Source: Comamonas testosteroni
GTDB lineage: Bacteria > Pseudomonadota > Gammaproteobacteria > Burkholderiales > Burkholderiaceae_C
Length of the DNA: 64,000 nucleotides
Direction of reading: 5' to 3'
NCBI RefSeq assembly: GCF_014076415.1
Contig: NZ_CP043568.1
Location: 868,001-932,000, forward strand
The notes under the pieces were generated by a model. It saw nothing but the letters and a program-made list of their open reading frames with translations, did no database searches and was not told the DNA's origin. The position numbers and the translations under genes were made by a program. Every line of letters begins with the position of its first letter. The stretch's first letter is position 1. Below are positions 45,971 through 56,677 of the stretch, piece after piece.

Positions 45971-46729
45971 ATGGGCATGATGACCACCCGCCAAGACATG
46001 TTGCAGGCCTTCGAAGCCTTGCTGCAGCCCGAACGCTTCAAGGACTACGGACCCAACGGCCTGCAGGTCGAAGGCAAGAGCGAGATTCGCCGCATCGTCA
46101 GCGGTGTGACGGCCAGTCGAGCCCTGATCGAAGCTGCGATCGAGGCCGGGGCCGATGCCATCTTCGTGCATCACGGCCTGTTCTGGCGCGGCATGGATGG
46201 GCGCATCACGGGCTGGCTCAAGGAGCGCATCCGCCTGCTGCTGGCGCATGACATCAATCTGTTTGCCTATCATCTGCCGCTGGATGCCCATGCCGAACTG
46301 GGCAATAACGCGCAACTGGGTGCCAGGCTCGGCGTGCAGGGACAGGCCGCATTCGGCGATCAGAATCTGGGCTGGCTGGCCGATGTGGACTTTGCCGATG
46401 CCGCCGCTCTGGCCGAACATGTGCAAGGCGTGCTGGGGCGCAAGGTGACGCTGGCCGGTGCGCAAGAGCGCAGGCCGATTCGCAAGCTGGCCTGGTGTAC
46501 TGGAGGTGCTCAAGGCTTTTTCGAGTCCGCGATTGCCGCCGGCGCCGATGCCTATATCACTGGCGAGATCTCCGAGCCCCAGATGCATCTGGCGCGAGAG
46601 ATGGGCGTGAGCTTTATCGCTGCCGGCCATCACGCCACTGAGCGCTACGGCGCGCCTGCCGTGGCGGCCCATGTGGCCCGGGAGTGCGGGCTGGAGCACT
46701 GCTTCATCGATATCGACAACCCGGCCTGA
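45971..46729 (+). CDS. Nif3-like dinuclear metal-centre protein
   Basis: A 252-residue protein of the Nif3/YbgI (DUF34) family, which forms a hexameric ring with a two-metal site; its exact reaction is debated. The metal ligands appear in ADAIFVHHGLFWRG, LFAYHLPLDAHAELGNN and, near the end, FIAAGHHATERYG. ATG 45971 or 45977 may be the start. Confidence 0.92.
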   Translation: MGMMTTRQDMLQAFEALLQPERFKDYGPNGLQVEGKSEIRRIVSGVTASRALIEAAIEAGADAIFVHHGLFWRGMDGRITGWLKERIRLLLAHDINLFAYHLPLDAHAELGNNAQLGARLGVQGQAAFGDQNLGWLADVDFADAAALAEHVQGVLGRKVTLAGAQERRPIRKLAWCTGGAQGFFESAIAAGADAYITGEISEPQMHLAREMGVSFIAAGHHATERYGAPAVAAHVARECGLEHCFIDIDNPA

Positions 46730-46759
46730 TCCGGACCTGGACCTTCGTTTCTCACTTTT

Positions 46760-46777
46760 GATGGCTGCAAGCACTTG
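46760..46777. repeat. Degenerate GATAGC repeat fragment, copy 5
   Basis: GATGGCTGCAAGCACTTG differs at two positions from the 18-base left end of copy 1. It lies just before pdxA. Confidence 0.35.
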
Positions 46778-46810
46778 GGAACAGAGGAGCTTGCGGCGAC
46801 TCTGATGCCT

Positions 46811-47869
46811 ATGTCCGTCATTGCTTCAACCCAAACCATTGCCATCACCCAGGGCGACTGTGCAGGCATAGGGCCTGAAATCATCGCCAAGGCTTTTCGG
46901 GCTGCACCGCAGGCCATGCGCGGCTGCTTTGTAGTGGGCGAGTTGCAGACTCTGCGCCGTGCGACTGCGCTGGCAGCGCGGGCCGCCGACGGCGACCAGG
47001 CCATCGCCCAGCCCGTGGTGGTGATCGATGAGCCGGGCGAAGCCTGGTCTGTTCCGGAAGGTGCTGTCGCGCTGCTGAACCTGCCGGGGCTGGCGGGGCC
47101 CCAGCCCTATGGCCAGATTTGCGCAGCTGCCGGGCAGGCCGCGGCGCAATGTGTGGTCTGGGCCGCGCAAGCAGCTTTGCGTGGCGAGATTGCCGCCCTG
47201 GTCACGGCACCCTTGCACAAGGAGGCGCTGCATCTGGCAGGCGTGACTTTCCCCGGGCACACGGAACTTCTGCAGGCCGAGGCGGCTGCCCATGCGGGCG
47301 TTTCGCTGGAACAGATGCCGGTGCGCATGATGCTGGCGAACGACGAGCTGCGCACCGTGCTGGTCAGCATCCATGTCTCGCTGCGCGAGGCCATCGAGGC
47401 CGTGACCGGGCCGCAGATCCTGCAGACCTTGCGCATCACGCATCAGGCGCTGAGCAGAAGCCTGGGACGCGCGCCGCGCATTGCCGTGGCCGGGCTCAAT
47501 CCGCATGCGGGCGAGGGCGGCATCTTCGGTCGTGAGGAAATCGAGATCATTGCCCCGGCGATCGCGGCAGCGCAGGCTGAAGGCATGGATGTGCAGGGGC
47601 CGTTTGCGCCGGACACGGTCTTCATGCGGGCGCGAAATACGCCAGATCACCCGGGTGAATTCGATGCGGTGTTGGCGATGTACCACGACCAAGGGTTGAT
47701 CCCAGTCAAATATTTGGGTGTGGAAAAAGGCGTCAACGTGACCCTGGGTTTGCCGCTGGTACGCACCAGTCCCGACCATGGCACGGCCTTTGACATTGCC
47801 GGCCTGGGCGTGGCCGACGAGGCCAGCCTGCTCGAAGCCGTGCACATGGCCCGCAGTCTGGCTATTTGA
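46811..47869 (+). CDS. pdxA: 4-hydroxythreonine-4-phosphate dehydrogenase
   Basis: A 352-residue zinc-dependent NAD enzyme of pyridoxal phosphate synthesis. Metal and phosphate sites appear as HKEALHLAGVTFPGHTELL, GLNPHAGEGG and MYHDQGLIPVK. The N-terminal loop reads GDCAGIGPE, with Cys where the family usually has Pro. The start is uncertain: ATG 46805, ATG 46811 and TTG 46775 are in frame and none has a good ribosome site. PdxA paralogues acting on other hydroxy acids exist, but the match here fits ordinary PdxA. Confidence 0.88.
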   Translation: MSVIASTQTIAITQGDCAGIGPEIIAKAFRAAPQAMRGCFVVGELQTLRRATALAARAADGDQAIAQPVVVIDEPGEAWSVPEGAVALLNLPGLAGPQPYGQICAAAGQAAAQCVVWAAQAALRGEIAALVTAPLHKEALHLAGVTFPGHTELLQAEAAAHAGVSLEQMPVRMMLANDELRTVLVSIHVSLREAIEAVTGPQILQTLRITHQALSRSLGRAPRIAVAGLNPHAGEGGIFGREEIEIIAPAIAAAQAEGMDVQGPFAPDTVFMRARNTPDHPGEFDAVLAMYHDQGLIPVKYLGVEKGVNVTLGLPLVRTSPDHGTAFDIAGLGVADEASLLEAVHMARSLAI

Positions 47870-47934
47870 CGGGGTTTCTCCGCGGCAGATCGCGCGGTGG
47901 CCGCCCGGAGGCGTGCACGGCATTCGCACCCATG

Positions 47935-47963
47935 AAAAAAGCCTGCCGGTGCCGGCAGGCTTT
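47935..47963 (-). terminator. Terminator of mscL
   Basis: The stem AAAGCCTGCCGG / CCGGCAGGCTTT (47938-47949 and 47952-47963) is followed on the minus strand by a T-run (complement of the As at 47935-47940). It also lies downstream of the convergent pdxA. Confidence 0.85.
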
Positions 47964-47985
47964 CAGTCATCGGATTTGAAGGATC

Positions 47986-48420
47986 TCAGGCCTTGCGATT
48001 GAGGCTGTCGCGGATCTCGCGCAGCAGCTGAATGTCTTCAGGCGTAGCGGGTGCTTGCTCCGGTGCCGCAGGTGCCTCGCGCTTGAGGCGGTTGATCTGC
48101 TTGACCATCATGAAAATGATGAAGGCCAGAATCACGAAATTCACTGCAACCGTGATGAAGTTGCCGTAGGCAAATACAGGAATGCCGGCTTTTTTCAGTG
48201 CATCCAGAGTACGAGGAACTCCTTCGGGCATGGTGCCCAGAACGACGAACAGGTTGGAAAAATCCAGCTTGCCAAAGAACAGGCCCACCAGAGGCATGAT
48301 GAGGTCGTTGACCACGGAATCAACGATTTTCCCGAACGCGCCGCCGATGATCACGCCCACGGCAAGATCCATGACGTTTCCCTTGATTGCGAACTCGCGG
48401 AATTCTTGCATCATGCCCAT
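47986..48420 (-). CDS. mscL: Large-conductance mechanosensitive channel
   Basis: A 144-residue inner-membrane channel that opens at high membrane tension to release solutes after osmotic downshock. The N-terminal helix and first membrane segment [27 protein letters not shown] (with conserved Gly/Ala packing) and the second segment [19 protein letters not shown] identify it. The C terminus is a charged helix. It is divergent from petA. Confidence 0.96.
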   Translation of the reverse strand: MGMMQEFREFAIKGNVMDLAVGVIIGGAFGKIVDSVVNDLIMPLVGLFFGKLDFSNLFVVLGTMPEGVPRTLDALKKAGIPVFAYGNFITVAVNFVILAFIIFMMVKQINRLKREAPAAPEQAPATPEDIQLLREIRDSLNRKA

Positions 48421-48520
48421 AAGCAGTTCCAGTCACTAAGAGTTTGAGATAGCGCAGTATTGCGTGACTTTGGCCGTTGTCAACGTCGGACTGGGGCTGG
48501 AATAACCATAACCCCGCCGC

Positions 48521-48526
48521 TAGAAT
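48521..48526 (+). promoter_or_regulatory. Candidate -10 element of petABC
   Basis: TAGAAT lies 44 bases before the petA start. The best -35 at 17-base spacing, TGGAAT (48498-48503), is weak. Confidence 0.3.
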
Positions 48527-48569
48527 TTGCAGTTGACCCCAAATCAAGCGATGTACTTCGAGGAAATCC

Positions 48570-49172
48570 ATGAGTGACTCTCCAGTCGACTCCAGCAAGC
48601 GCACGTGGATCATCACGTCAGCATGTGCTGGTGCCGTGGGCGGTGTGGCAACGGCCGTCCCTTTTGTGAGCTCCTTCCAGCCTTCTGAAAAAGCCAAAGC
48701 AGCAGGTGCTGCGGTAGAGGTGGATATCTCCAATCTCAAGGATGGTGAGAAGCTCACCGTCGAGTGGCGTGGCAAGCCGGTGTGGATCATCAAGCGCACA
48801 CCCGAGCAGCTCAAGGACTTGCCAGGCCTCGATGGCGAACTGGCAGACCCAGGCTCGGCGCGTCATCCCGAAGAGTTCACTCCTCCCTATGCGCGCAATG
48901 AAGCGCGCTCCATCAAGCCTGAAATCCTGGTGGTCGTGGGCATCTGCACGCATCTGGGCTGCTCTCCCACCGACAAGTTCGTCGCCGGGCCTCAGCCTTC
49001 GCTGCCTGCAGACTGGAAGGGCGGTTTCCTGTGCCCATGCCATGGCTCCACCTTTGACATGGCCGGCCGGGTGTTCAAGAACAAGCCAGCTCCGGACAAC
49101 CTGCAAGTGCCGCCACATATGTATCTGTCCGACACCAAGCTGCTGATTGGTGAAGACACCAAGGCAGCCTGA
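48570..49172 (+). CDS. petA: Ubiquinol-cytochrome c reductase, Rieske iron-sulfur subunit
   Basis: A 200-residue subunit of respiratory complex III that passes electrons from ubiquinol to cytochrome c1. An uncleaved Tat-type anchor lies near the start (SKRTWIITSACAGAVGG, with Lys-Arg instead of Arg-Arg). The [2Fe-2S] ligands are in CTHLGC and CPCHGS (about 127-132 and 151-156). It starts the petABC operon, 14 bases before petB. Confidence 0.97.
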   Translation: MSDSPVDSSKRTWIITSACAGAVGGVATAVPFVSSFQPSEKAKAAGAAVEVDISNLKDGEKLTVEWRGKPVWIIKRTPEQLKDLPGLDGELADPGSARHPEEFTPPYARNEARSIKPEILVVVGICTHLGCSPTDKFVAGPQPSLPADWKGGFLCPCHGSTFDMAGRVFKNKPAPDNLQVPPHMYLSDTKLLIGEDTKAA

Positions 49173-49186
49173 GGGAGACAAGAACA

Positions 49187-50602
49187 ATGGCCCACGAATT
49201 CAAGCAAATCGACCCGAACTCCACGACCGGAGCGAAGGCCATGAACTGGCTGGAGAACCGGTTTCCGACGGCATTCGATGCGTACCGCGTCCATATGTCG
49301 GAGTACTACGCTCCCAAGAACTTCAACTTCTGGTACATCTTCGGCTCACTGGCGCTGCTGGTGCTGGTGATCCAGATCGTCACCGGCATCTTCCTGGTGA
49401 TGCACTACAAGCCTGATGCCGAAAAGGCGTTTGCTTCCGTGGAATACATCATGCGTGATGTGCCCTGGGGCTGGCTGATCCGCTACATGCACTCCACAGG
49501 CGCCTCGGCGTTCTTTGTGGTGGTCTATCTGCATATGTTCCGCGGTCTTCTGTATGGTTCTTACCGCAAACCACGTGAACTGGTCTGGATCTTCGGCTGC
49601 GCCATCTTCCTGGTGCTGATGGCCGAAGCCTTTATGGGCTATCTGCTGCCCTGGGGCCAGATGTCGTACTGGGGCGCTCAGGTGATCGTGAACCTGTTCT
49701 CCGCCATCCCCTTTGTCGGTCCCGATCTGGCTCTGCTGATCCGTGGCGACTATGTGGTGGGCGATGCGACTCTGAACCGCTTCTTCAGCTTCCACGTGAT
49801 CGCCGTGCCTCTGGTGCTGCTGGGTCTGGTCGTCGCGCATTTGCTGGCGCTGCACGACGTGGGCTCCAACAATCCCGATGGTATTGAGATCAAGGGCCCG
49901 AATGCGCCCAAGGATGAAAAAGGCCGCCCTCTGGATGGCGTTCCCTTCCATCCCTACTACACGGTGCATGACATCTTTGGCGTGACGGTGTTCCTGTTCC
50001 TGTTCTCGGCCGTGGTGTTCTTTGCGCCCGAGTTCGGCGGCTACTTCCTGGAGTACAACAACTTCATCCCGGCCGACCCGCTCAAGACGCCCAATCACAT
50101 TGCCCCTGTCTGGTATTTCACGCCCTTCTATTCGATGCTGCGTGCCATCACCAGCGAGATGATGTATGTGCTGATCGCCTGCGTGGTGCTGGGTGCCGGC
50201 TACGGCATTCTCAAGTCGCGCCTGCCCGGTTTTGCCAAGGGCGCCGTCGCCATCGTGGCTCTGGGTGCCATCGCCATGATGCTGTCCATCGATGCCAAGT
50301 TCTGGGGCGTGGTCGTCATGGGTGGTGCGGTCATCATCCTGTTTGCCCTGCCCTGGCTCGATTGCAGCCCGGTCAAGTCGATCCGCTATCGTCCCAGCTG
50401 GCACAAATATGTGTATGCAGTGTTTGTGGTGAACTTCGTCGTCCTGGCCTATCTGGGGGTGCAGCCTCCGTCGCCGGTGGGCGAGAAGGTGTCGCAGGTC
50501 GGCACGCTGTTCTACTTCGGCTTCTTCCTGCTCATGCCCTGGTGGAGCCGCTTGGGTGAAACCAAGCCCGTGCCCGAGCGTGTCACCTTCAAGCCTCACT
50601 GA
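49187..50602 (+). CDS. petB: Ubiquinol-cytochrome c reductase, cytochrome b subunit
   Basis: A 471-residue membrane protein carrying two b hemes and both quinone sites. The heme histidines are in YMHSTGASAFF and FHVIAVPLVLLGLVVAHLLALH, and the quinol-oxidation PEWY-type motif appears as APVWYFTPFY. The fused C-terminal helices make it the long bacterial form. It follows petA with a good ribosome site and precedes petC by 17 bases. Confidence 0.97.
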   Translation: MAHEFKQIDPNSTTGAKAMNWLENRFPTAFDAYRVHMSEYYAPKNFNFWYIFGSLALLVLVIQIVTGIFLVMHYKPDAEKAFASVEYIMRDVPWGWLIRYMHSTGASAFFVVVYLHMFRGLLYGSYRKPRELVWIFGCAIFLVLMAEAFMGYLLPWGQMSYWGAQVIVNLFSAIPFVGPDLALLIRGDYVVGDATLNRFFSFHVIAVPLVLLGLVVAHLLALHDVGSNNPDGIEIKGPNAPKDEKGRPLDGVPFHPYYTVHDIFGVTVFLFLFSAVVFFAPEFGGYFLEYNNFIPADPLKTPNHIAPVWYFTPFYSMLRAITSEMMYVLIACVVLGAGYGILKSRLPGFAKGAVAIVALGAIAMMLSIDAKFWGVVVMGGAVIILFALPWLDCSPVKSIRYRPSWHKYVYAVFVVNFVVLAYLGVQPPSPVGEKVSQVGTLFYFGFFLLMPWWSRLGETKPVPERVTFKPH

Positions 50603-50619
50603 AGCAGGAGAGAACAAGA

Positions 50620-51375
50620 ATGAAGAAACTGATTCTGACCCTGGTTGCAGCCCTGGGTATCGCCGGTGCTGCGCAAGCCTCCGAAGGCGGCATCCACTGG
50701 GACAAGGCGCCGGTCAACACCAGCGACACGGCATCCCTGCAAAATGGTGCCAAGATCTTTGTCAATTACTGCCTGAGCTGCCACTCCGCTGCCTTCATGC
50801 GTTTCAATCGCTTGAAGGACATCGGCCTGACCGATCAGGACATCAAGGACAATCTGCTGTTCAGCACCGACAAGGTGGGTGAGACCATGAAGGCAGCCAT
50901 CAATCCCAAGGAAGCCAAGGAGTGGTTCGGTGCCAACCCTCCCGACCTGACCGTGATCGCGCGCTCGCGTGCCGGCTCGGGCGGCTCGGGAGCTGATTAC
51001 CTGTATACCTTCTTGCGTACTTTCTACAGGGATGACACCAAGGCCACGGGCTGGAATAATCTTGCCTTTCCCAGCGTAGGCATGCCGCATGCGCTGTGGG
51101 AGCTGCAGGGTGAGCGTCGCGCCATCTTCGAAGAGCATGACGACCATGGAACTAAGACCCAGGTCTTCAAGGGTTGGGAGCAGGTGTCTCCTGGCAAGAT
51201 GAGCGCAGTGCAGTACGATCAGGCAGTTGGCGATCTGGTGAATTACCTGCAATGGATGGGGGAGCCGGCTCAGAACACCCGAACCCGTATCGGGGTGGGC
51301 GTGTTGATTTTCCTGGCCTTCTTCATCTTTATCGCTTGGCGCCTGAATGCCGCGTTCTGGAAAGACGTGAAATAG
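50620..51375 (+). CDS. petC: Ubiquinol-cytochrome c reductase, cytochrome c1 subunit
   Basis: A 251-residue periplasmic cytochrome held by a C-terminal helix (about 224-243). It has a cleavable signal (cut near AAQA), the heme c site CLSCH (about residues 49-53) and the axial Met region near VGMPHALWELQG. It ends the petABC operon, before a terminator. Confidence 0.96.
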   Translation: MKKLILTLVAALGIAGAAQASEGGIHWDKAPVNTSDTASLQNGAKIFVNYCLSCHSAAFMRFNRLKDIGLTDQDIKDNLLFSTDKVGETMKAAINPKEAKEWFGANPPDLTVIARSRAGSGGSGADYLYTFLRTFYRDDTKATGWNNLAFPSVGMPHALWELQGERRAIFEEHDDHGTKTQVFKGWEQVSPGKMSAVQYDQAVGDLVNYLQWMGEPAQNTRTRIGVGVLIFLAFFIFIAWRLNAAFWKDVK

Positions 51376-51422
51376 GCTTTGCCGCCGTGCAGAAGTTGTC
51401 TGCAGCCAAACCGTGTTAGTGC

Positions 51423-51456
51423 AGAGTGGGGTGCCGTGGGCAACCCACTCTTTTTG
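51423..51456 (+). terminator. Terminator of petABC
   Basis: Arms AGAGTGGG (51423-51430) and CCCACTCT (51444-51451) flank a 13-base loop and run into Ts. It ends about 20 bases before the sspA start. Confidence 0.75.
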
Positions 51457-51475
51457 ATTTTTAGGAGTCTCCACC

Positions 51476-52087
51476 ATGATGGTGCTTTATTCGGGAACGA
51501 CTTGCCCCTTCTCACACCGCTGCCGCTTTGTGCTGTTTGAAAAAGGCATGGATTTCGAGATCCGCGATGTGGACTTGTTCAGCAAGCCCGAAGAAATCGC
51601 CGTGATGAACCCCTATGGTCAAGTGCCAATCCTGGTCGAGCGCGACCTGATTCTGTACGAGTCCAACATCATCAACGAGTACATCGATGAGCGCTTTCCC
51701 CATCCCCAGCTGATGCCTGGTGACCCTGTGGACCGTGCCCGTGTGCGCCTGTTCCTGCTGAACTTCGAAAAGGAGCTGTTCGTGCACGTGAGCGCTCTGG
51801 AAGAGCGCAACGTCAAGGGCAACGAAAAGGCTCTGGAGAAGGCTCGTGCCCATATCCGTGACCGCCTGACCCAGATGGCGCCCATCTTCCTGAAGAACAA
51901 GTACATCATGGGCGAGAACTTCTCCATGCTGGATGTGGCGATTGCTCCCCTGCTGTGGCGCCTGGACTATTACGGCATCGAGCTGTCCAAGAATGCTGCC
52001 CCTCTGCTCAAGTATGCCGAGCGCATTTTCTCGCGCCCCGCTTACATTGAAGCACTGACTCCCTCTGAAAAGGTCATGCGCAAGTAA
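51476..52087 (+). CDS. sspA: Stringent starvation protein A (GST fold)
   Basis: A 203-residue glutathione-transferase-fold protein that binds RNA polymerase and lets cells adapt to starvation; SspA lacks real transferase activity. LYSGTTCPFSHRCRFVLFEKGMDFEI (thioredoxin-like part) and SMLDVAIAPLLWRLDYYGIEL (helical part) are typical. TTAGGAG precedes the double ATG at 51476/51479. sspB follows after a terminator. Confidence 0.95.
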   Translation: MMVLYSGTTCPFSHRCRFVLFEKGMDFEIRDVDLFSKPEEIAVMNPYGQVPILVERDLILYESNIINEYIDERFPHPQLMPGDPVDRARVRLFLLNFEKELFVHVSALEERNVKGNEKALEKARAHIRDRLTQMAPIFLKNKYIMGENFSMLDVAIAPLLWRLDYYGIELSKNAAPLLKYAERIFSRPAYIEALTPSEKVMRK

Positions 52088-52103
52088 TTGCACATGAGCG
52101 CAG

Positions 52104-52146
52104 AGCGGGCATGTTGAAGGGCTTTCCTTCATCTGCCCGCTTTTTT
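52104..52146 (+). terminator. Terminator between sspA and sspB
   Basis: A long stem AGCGGGCA / TGCCCGCT (52104-52111 and 52134-52141) encloses an inner GAAGG/CCTTC stem and is followed by Ts. It may give partial readthrough into sspB. Confidence 0.82.
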
Positions 52147-52186
52147 GTCTTTGCAATCTTCTGGATTTGATTCGTCAGGAAATGAG

Positions 52187-52705
52187 ATGACAGCCCCTGA
52201 AACGACTTCAACCCGCCCGTATCTGCTGCGGGCATTGTTTGAATGGTGTACCGACAATGGTTTGACGCCGCATATTGCCGTGCGCGTGGACCGCAGCACC
52301 CAGGTGCCCATGGAGTTCGTGCGTGATGGTCAAATCGTGCTCAACATCAGCTATGACGCGACCAGCGGCCTGCTGATCGGCAATGAGTATGTTGAATTCA
52401 AGGCACGCTTTGGCGGCCAGCCACGGGAAATCATGGTGCCTGTGGCGAACGTCATGGCCATCTATGCCCGCGAGACCGGCCAGGGCATGGCCTTCCCGCC
52501 CGAGGAGGACGAAGTCCCCGAGGATGGCGATGCACCATCGATGGAAGATGCCGAGCCCGAGATGGAGTCGGGTGAGGAGTCCTCGGCCGAGCGTGTGGTG
52601 CAACTGGTTCCTGTCAAGGCGGAAGCAGAAGCTTCCGGCGAAGATGACGCTCCTCGTACACCGCCACCCGCAGGTGGTCGTCCGGCGCTCAAGCGTGTGA
52701 AGTAG
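52187..52705 (+). CDS. sspB: ClpXP protease specificity-enhancing factor
   Basis: A 172-residue adaptor that delivers ssrA-tagged, stalled proteins to ClpXP. The folded part (about 1-115) has RPYLLRALFEWCTDNGLTPHI and VLNISYDATSGLLIGNEYVEFKARFGG; the long acidic, flexible tail ends in PALKRVK, the ClpX-docking type of motif. ATG 52187 with AGGAA upstream is chosen; the frame is open from 52145. Confidence 0.95.
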   Translation: MTAPETTSTRPYLLRALFEWCTDNGLTPHIAVRVDRSTQVPMEFVRDGQIVLNISYDATSGLLIGNEYVEFKARFGGQPREIMVPVANVMAIYARETGQGMAFPPEEDEVPEDGDAPSMEDAEPEMESGEESSAERVVQLVPVKAEAEASGEDDAPRTPPPAGGRPALKRVK

Positions 52706-52774
52706 TCCGGTCAGCGTTTTTGCCGGTAGATCGGGAAATTTCAGGATTCTTCTTTTGGGGCTGAATTTCTACGT

Positions 52775-52780
52775 TAGAAT
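52775..52780 (+). promoter_or_regulatory. Candidate -10 element of the tRNA gene
   Basis: TAGAAT ends 9 bases before the tRNA start. The -35 region is weak (CTTTTG at 52752-52757, spacing 17). Confidence 0.35.
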
Positions 52781-52789
52781 TCAGTCTTC

Positions 52790-52865
52790 GCCGGTTTAGC
52801 TCAGTTGGTAGAGCACCCGCCTTGTAAGCGGTAGGTCGTCAGTTCGAATCCGACAACCGGCACCA
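52790..52865 (+). tRNA. tRNA-Thr (anticodon UGU)
   Basis: A cloverleaf can be drawn: acceptor arms GCCGGTT (52790-52796) and AACCGGC (52855-52861), D-arm GCTC...GAGC, anticodon loop CTTGTAA with TGT at 52823-52825, T-loop TTCGAAT and encoded CCA (52863-52865). The T-stem has one A-C mismatch. TGT reads ACA and other Thr codons. Confidence 0.95.
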
Positions 52866-52872
52866 AACAAAT

Positions 52873-52895
52873 AGGTCTCTTCGGAGGCCTTTTTT
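52873..52895 (+). terminator. tRNA-Thr terminator
   Basis: A 7-bp stem (52873-52879 and 52884-52890, one G-T pair) is closed by the very stable TTCG tetraloop and followed by Ts. Confidence 0.85.
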
Positions 52896-52921
52896 GTTTT
52901 TCTGACTCTAAAAAGGTCTTG

Positions 52922-53227
52922 TCAGGCCTGAACTTTGATGCGGATGCTGTTGACAGTCCAGCCTTTGGTGCGCAGATGAGCCGCCATGGCCGGCAGCAAT
53001 TGGCGCACTTTGGCCGCAGCAGCGTTGTTTTTCACAATCAGGCACCAGCCGTCCTCATCAATGGGGCCGGCCTGCAAGCTGGCGCGCAGCATGGGCGGAA
53101 CCAGGGGTAAAACGGCTTTGAGCCGGTTGCTGGAGTCCTGAGTCAGTGCTGCCAGGCGCGCCAATGTGGGAGAAGACTCCATGGCATTGATGGCAGTTAC
53201 GGCGTGATGGCGGCGAACAATGGTCAT
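52922..53227 (-). CDS. DciA-like protein (DUF721)
   Basis: A 101-residue protein of the DUF721/DciA type, the proposed replicative-helicase loader in bacteria without DnaC. The central strand-turn pattern GPIDEDGWCLIVKNNAAAAKVRQLLP followed by a helix and a final basic strand fits the DciA K-homology-like domain. Its position next to secA is common in beta- and gammaproteobacteria. It is read away from secA. Confidence 0.7.
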   Translation of the reverse strand: MTIVRRHHAVTAINAMESSPTLARLAALTQDSSNRLKAVLPLVPPMLRASLQAGPIDEDGWCLIVKNNAAAAKVRQLLPAMAAHLRTKGWTVNSIRIKVQA

Positions 53228-53543
53228 GCGAGCGGCAAACAGTTGGGCAGGGGCTAAGCCCGAGCTTAGCTCAGCCGGGAATGAATGCCGCAGTGCCGGC
53301 TATTTGCGCGCGCAGTGCAATCCCATACGTGCTCTGGAGTAGCGAAAAGCCAAGGCAGGCTTGCGCGGTTAGAATCATTTTTTGGTCCTGTCCCAGTTTG
53401 GGGTGCGTCAGGAGGTTTTTTCACCCATTTCGGGTGTGGCTCTTGACTGCCGCAGGGACGGCCCCATCTGAAGACCAACAATCAAGGGATTCTGGACACA
53501 TTGCTTTGCGCAACAGGCAAAAAAGCAATGTGCCTTCGCACGC
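53228..53543. other. Divergent region upstream of secA
   Basis: 316 bases without a credible gene. It holds a 7-bp inverted repeat GCTAAGC / GCTTAGC (53253-53259 and 53264-53270) and TAGAAT at 53370-53375, a possible -10 element for secA, about 170 bases before its start. The long leader could take part in secA control, but nothing like the secM stall region is seen. Confidence 0.5.
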
Positions 53544-56303
<2,760 letters not shown>

Positions 56304-56375
56304 CCCCTGAGGCGCTTTGCGCCTTGCCCCAAGGGGGACTCACGGCCCCGCCGTGAGGCGGCTCTGGCTTGGACA
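56304..56375 (+). repeat. CCCCTGAGGCGC intergenic repeat, copy A
   Basis: It begins CCCCTGAGGCGCTTTGCGCC just after the secA stop and ends GTGAGGCGGCTCTGGCTTG. It shares both ends with copies B and C and lies in the same direction as C. Confidence 0.6.
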
Positions 56376-56397
56376 GTGCGTCTCAAGCTGCATTTAC

Positions 56398-56419
56398 AAC
56401 ACGGGCTTTGGCCCGTGTT
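56398..56419 (+). terminator. Probable secA terminator
   Basis: A perfect 9-bp stem (56398-56406 and 56411-56419) with loop TTTG lies about 95 bases after secA; only three Ts follow, so it is a weak terminator. Confidence 0.55.
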
Positions 56420-56548
56420 TGCATTGGGACTCAGCTTTTTGCGCAACAAAATCCGGCAAGTCCGATCAGGCCTCCGTTTGTTCCGATAATGGGGAACGTT
56501 TTGCTTGCAGTCCGAACTTGCCCCGCGGACTGTGAATCAGTGGCGTGC

Positions 56549-56649
56549 TCCAGGCGAGAGACATCGAGCAAGGGCCGCCCCGCAGCGAGGATGTCGTCCC
56601 CCTCCCGCCAGGCGAGAGAGGGGGAAGCCGCGCAGCGGCTCAGGGGGTG
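56549..56649 (-). repeat. CCCCTGAGGCGC intergenic repeat, copy B (inverted)
   Basis: Read on the minus strand it starts CACCCCCTGAGCCGCTGCGC (from 56648) and contains TTCCCCCTCTCTCG, GGGAGGGGGACGA and CTTGCTCGATGTCTCT in the same order as copy C. It ends just before argJ. Confidence 0.65.
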
Positions 56650-56677
56650 TCTTCTACTTTTCTAGGAACATACAGAA

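Noticed and set aside
56549..56649. CRISPR-like repeat array near argJ
   Set aside because: The repeats are dispersed, in opposite directions, unequal in length and without regular spacers or cas genes.
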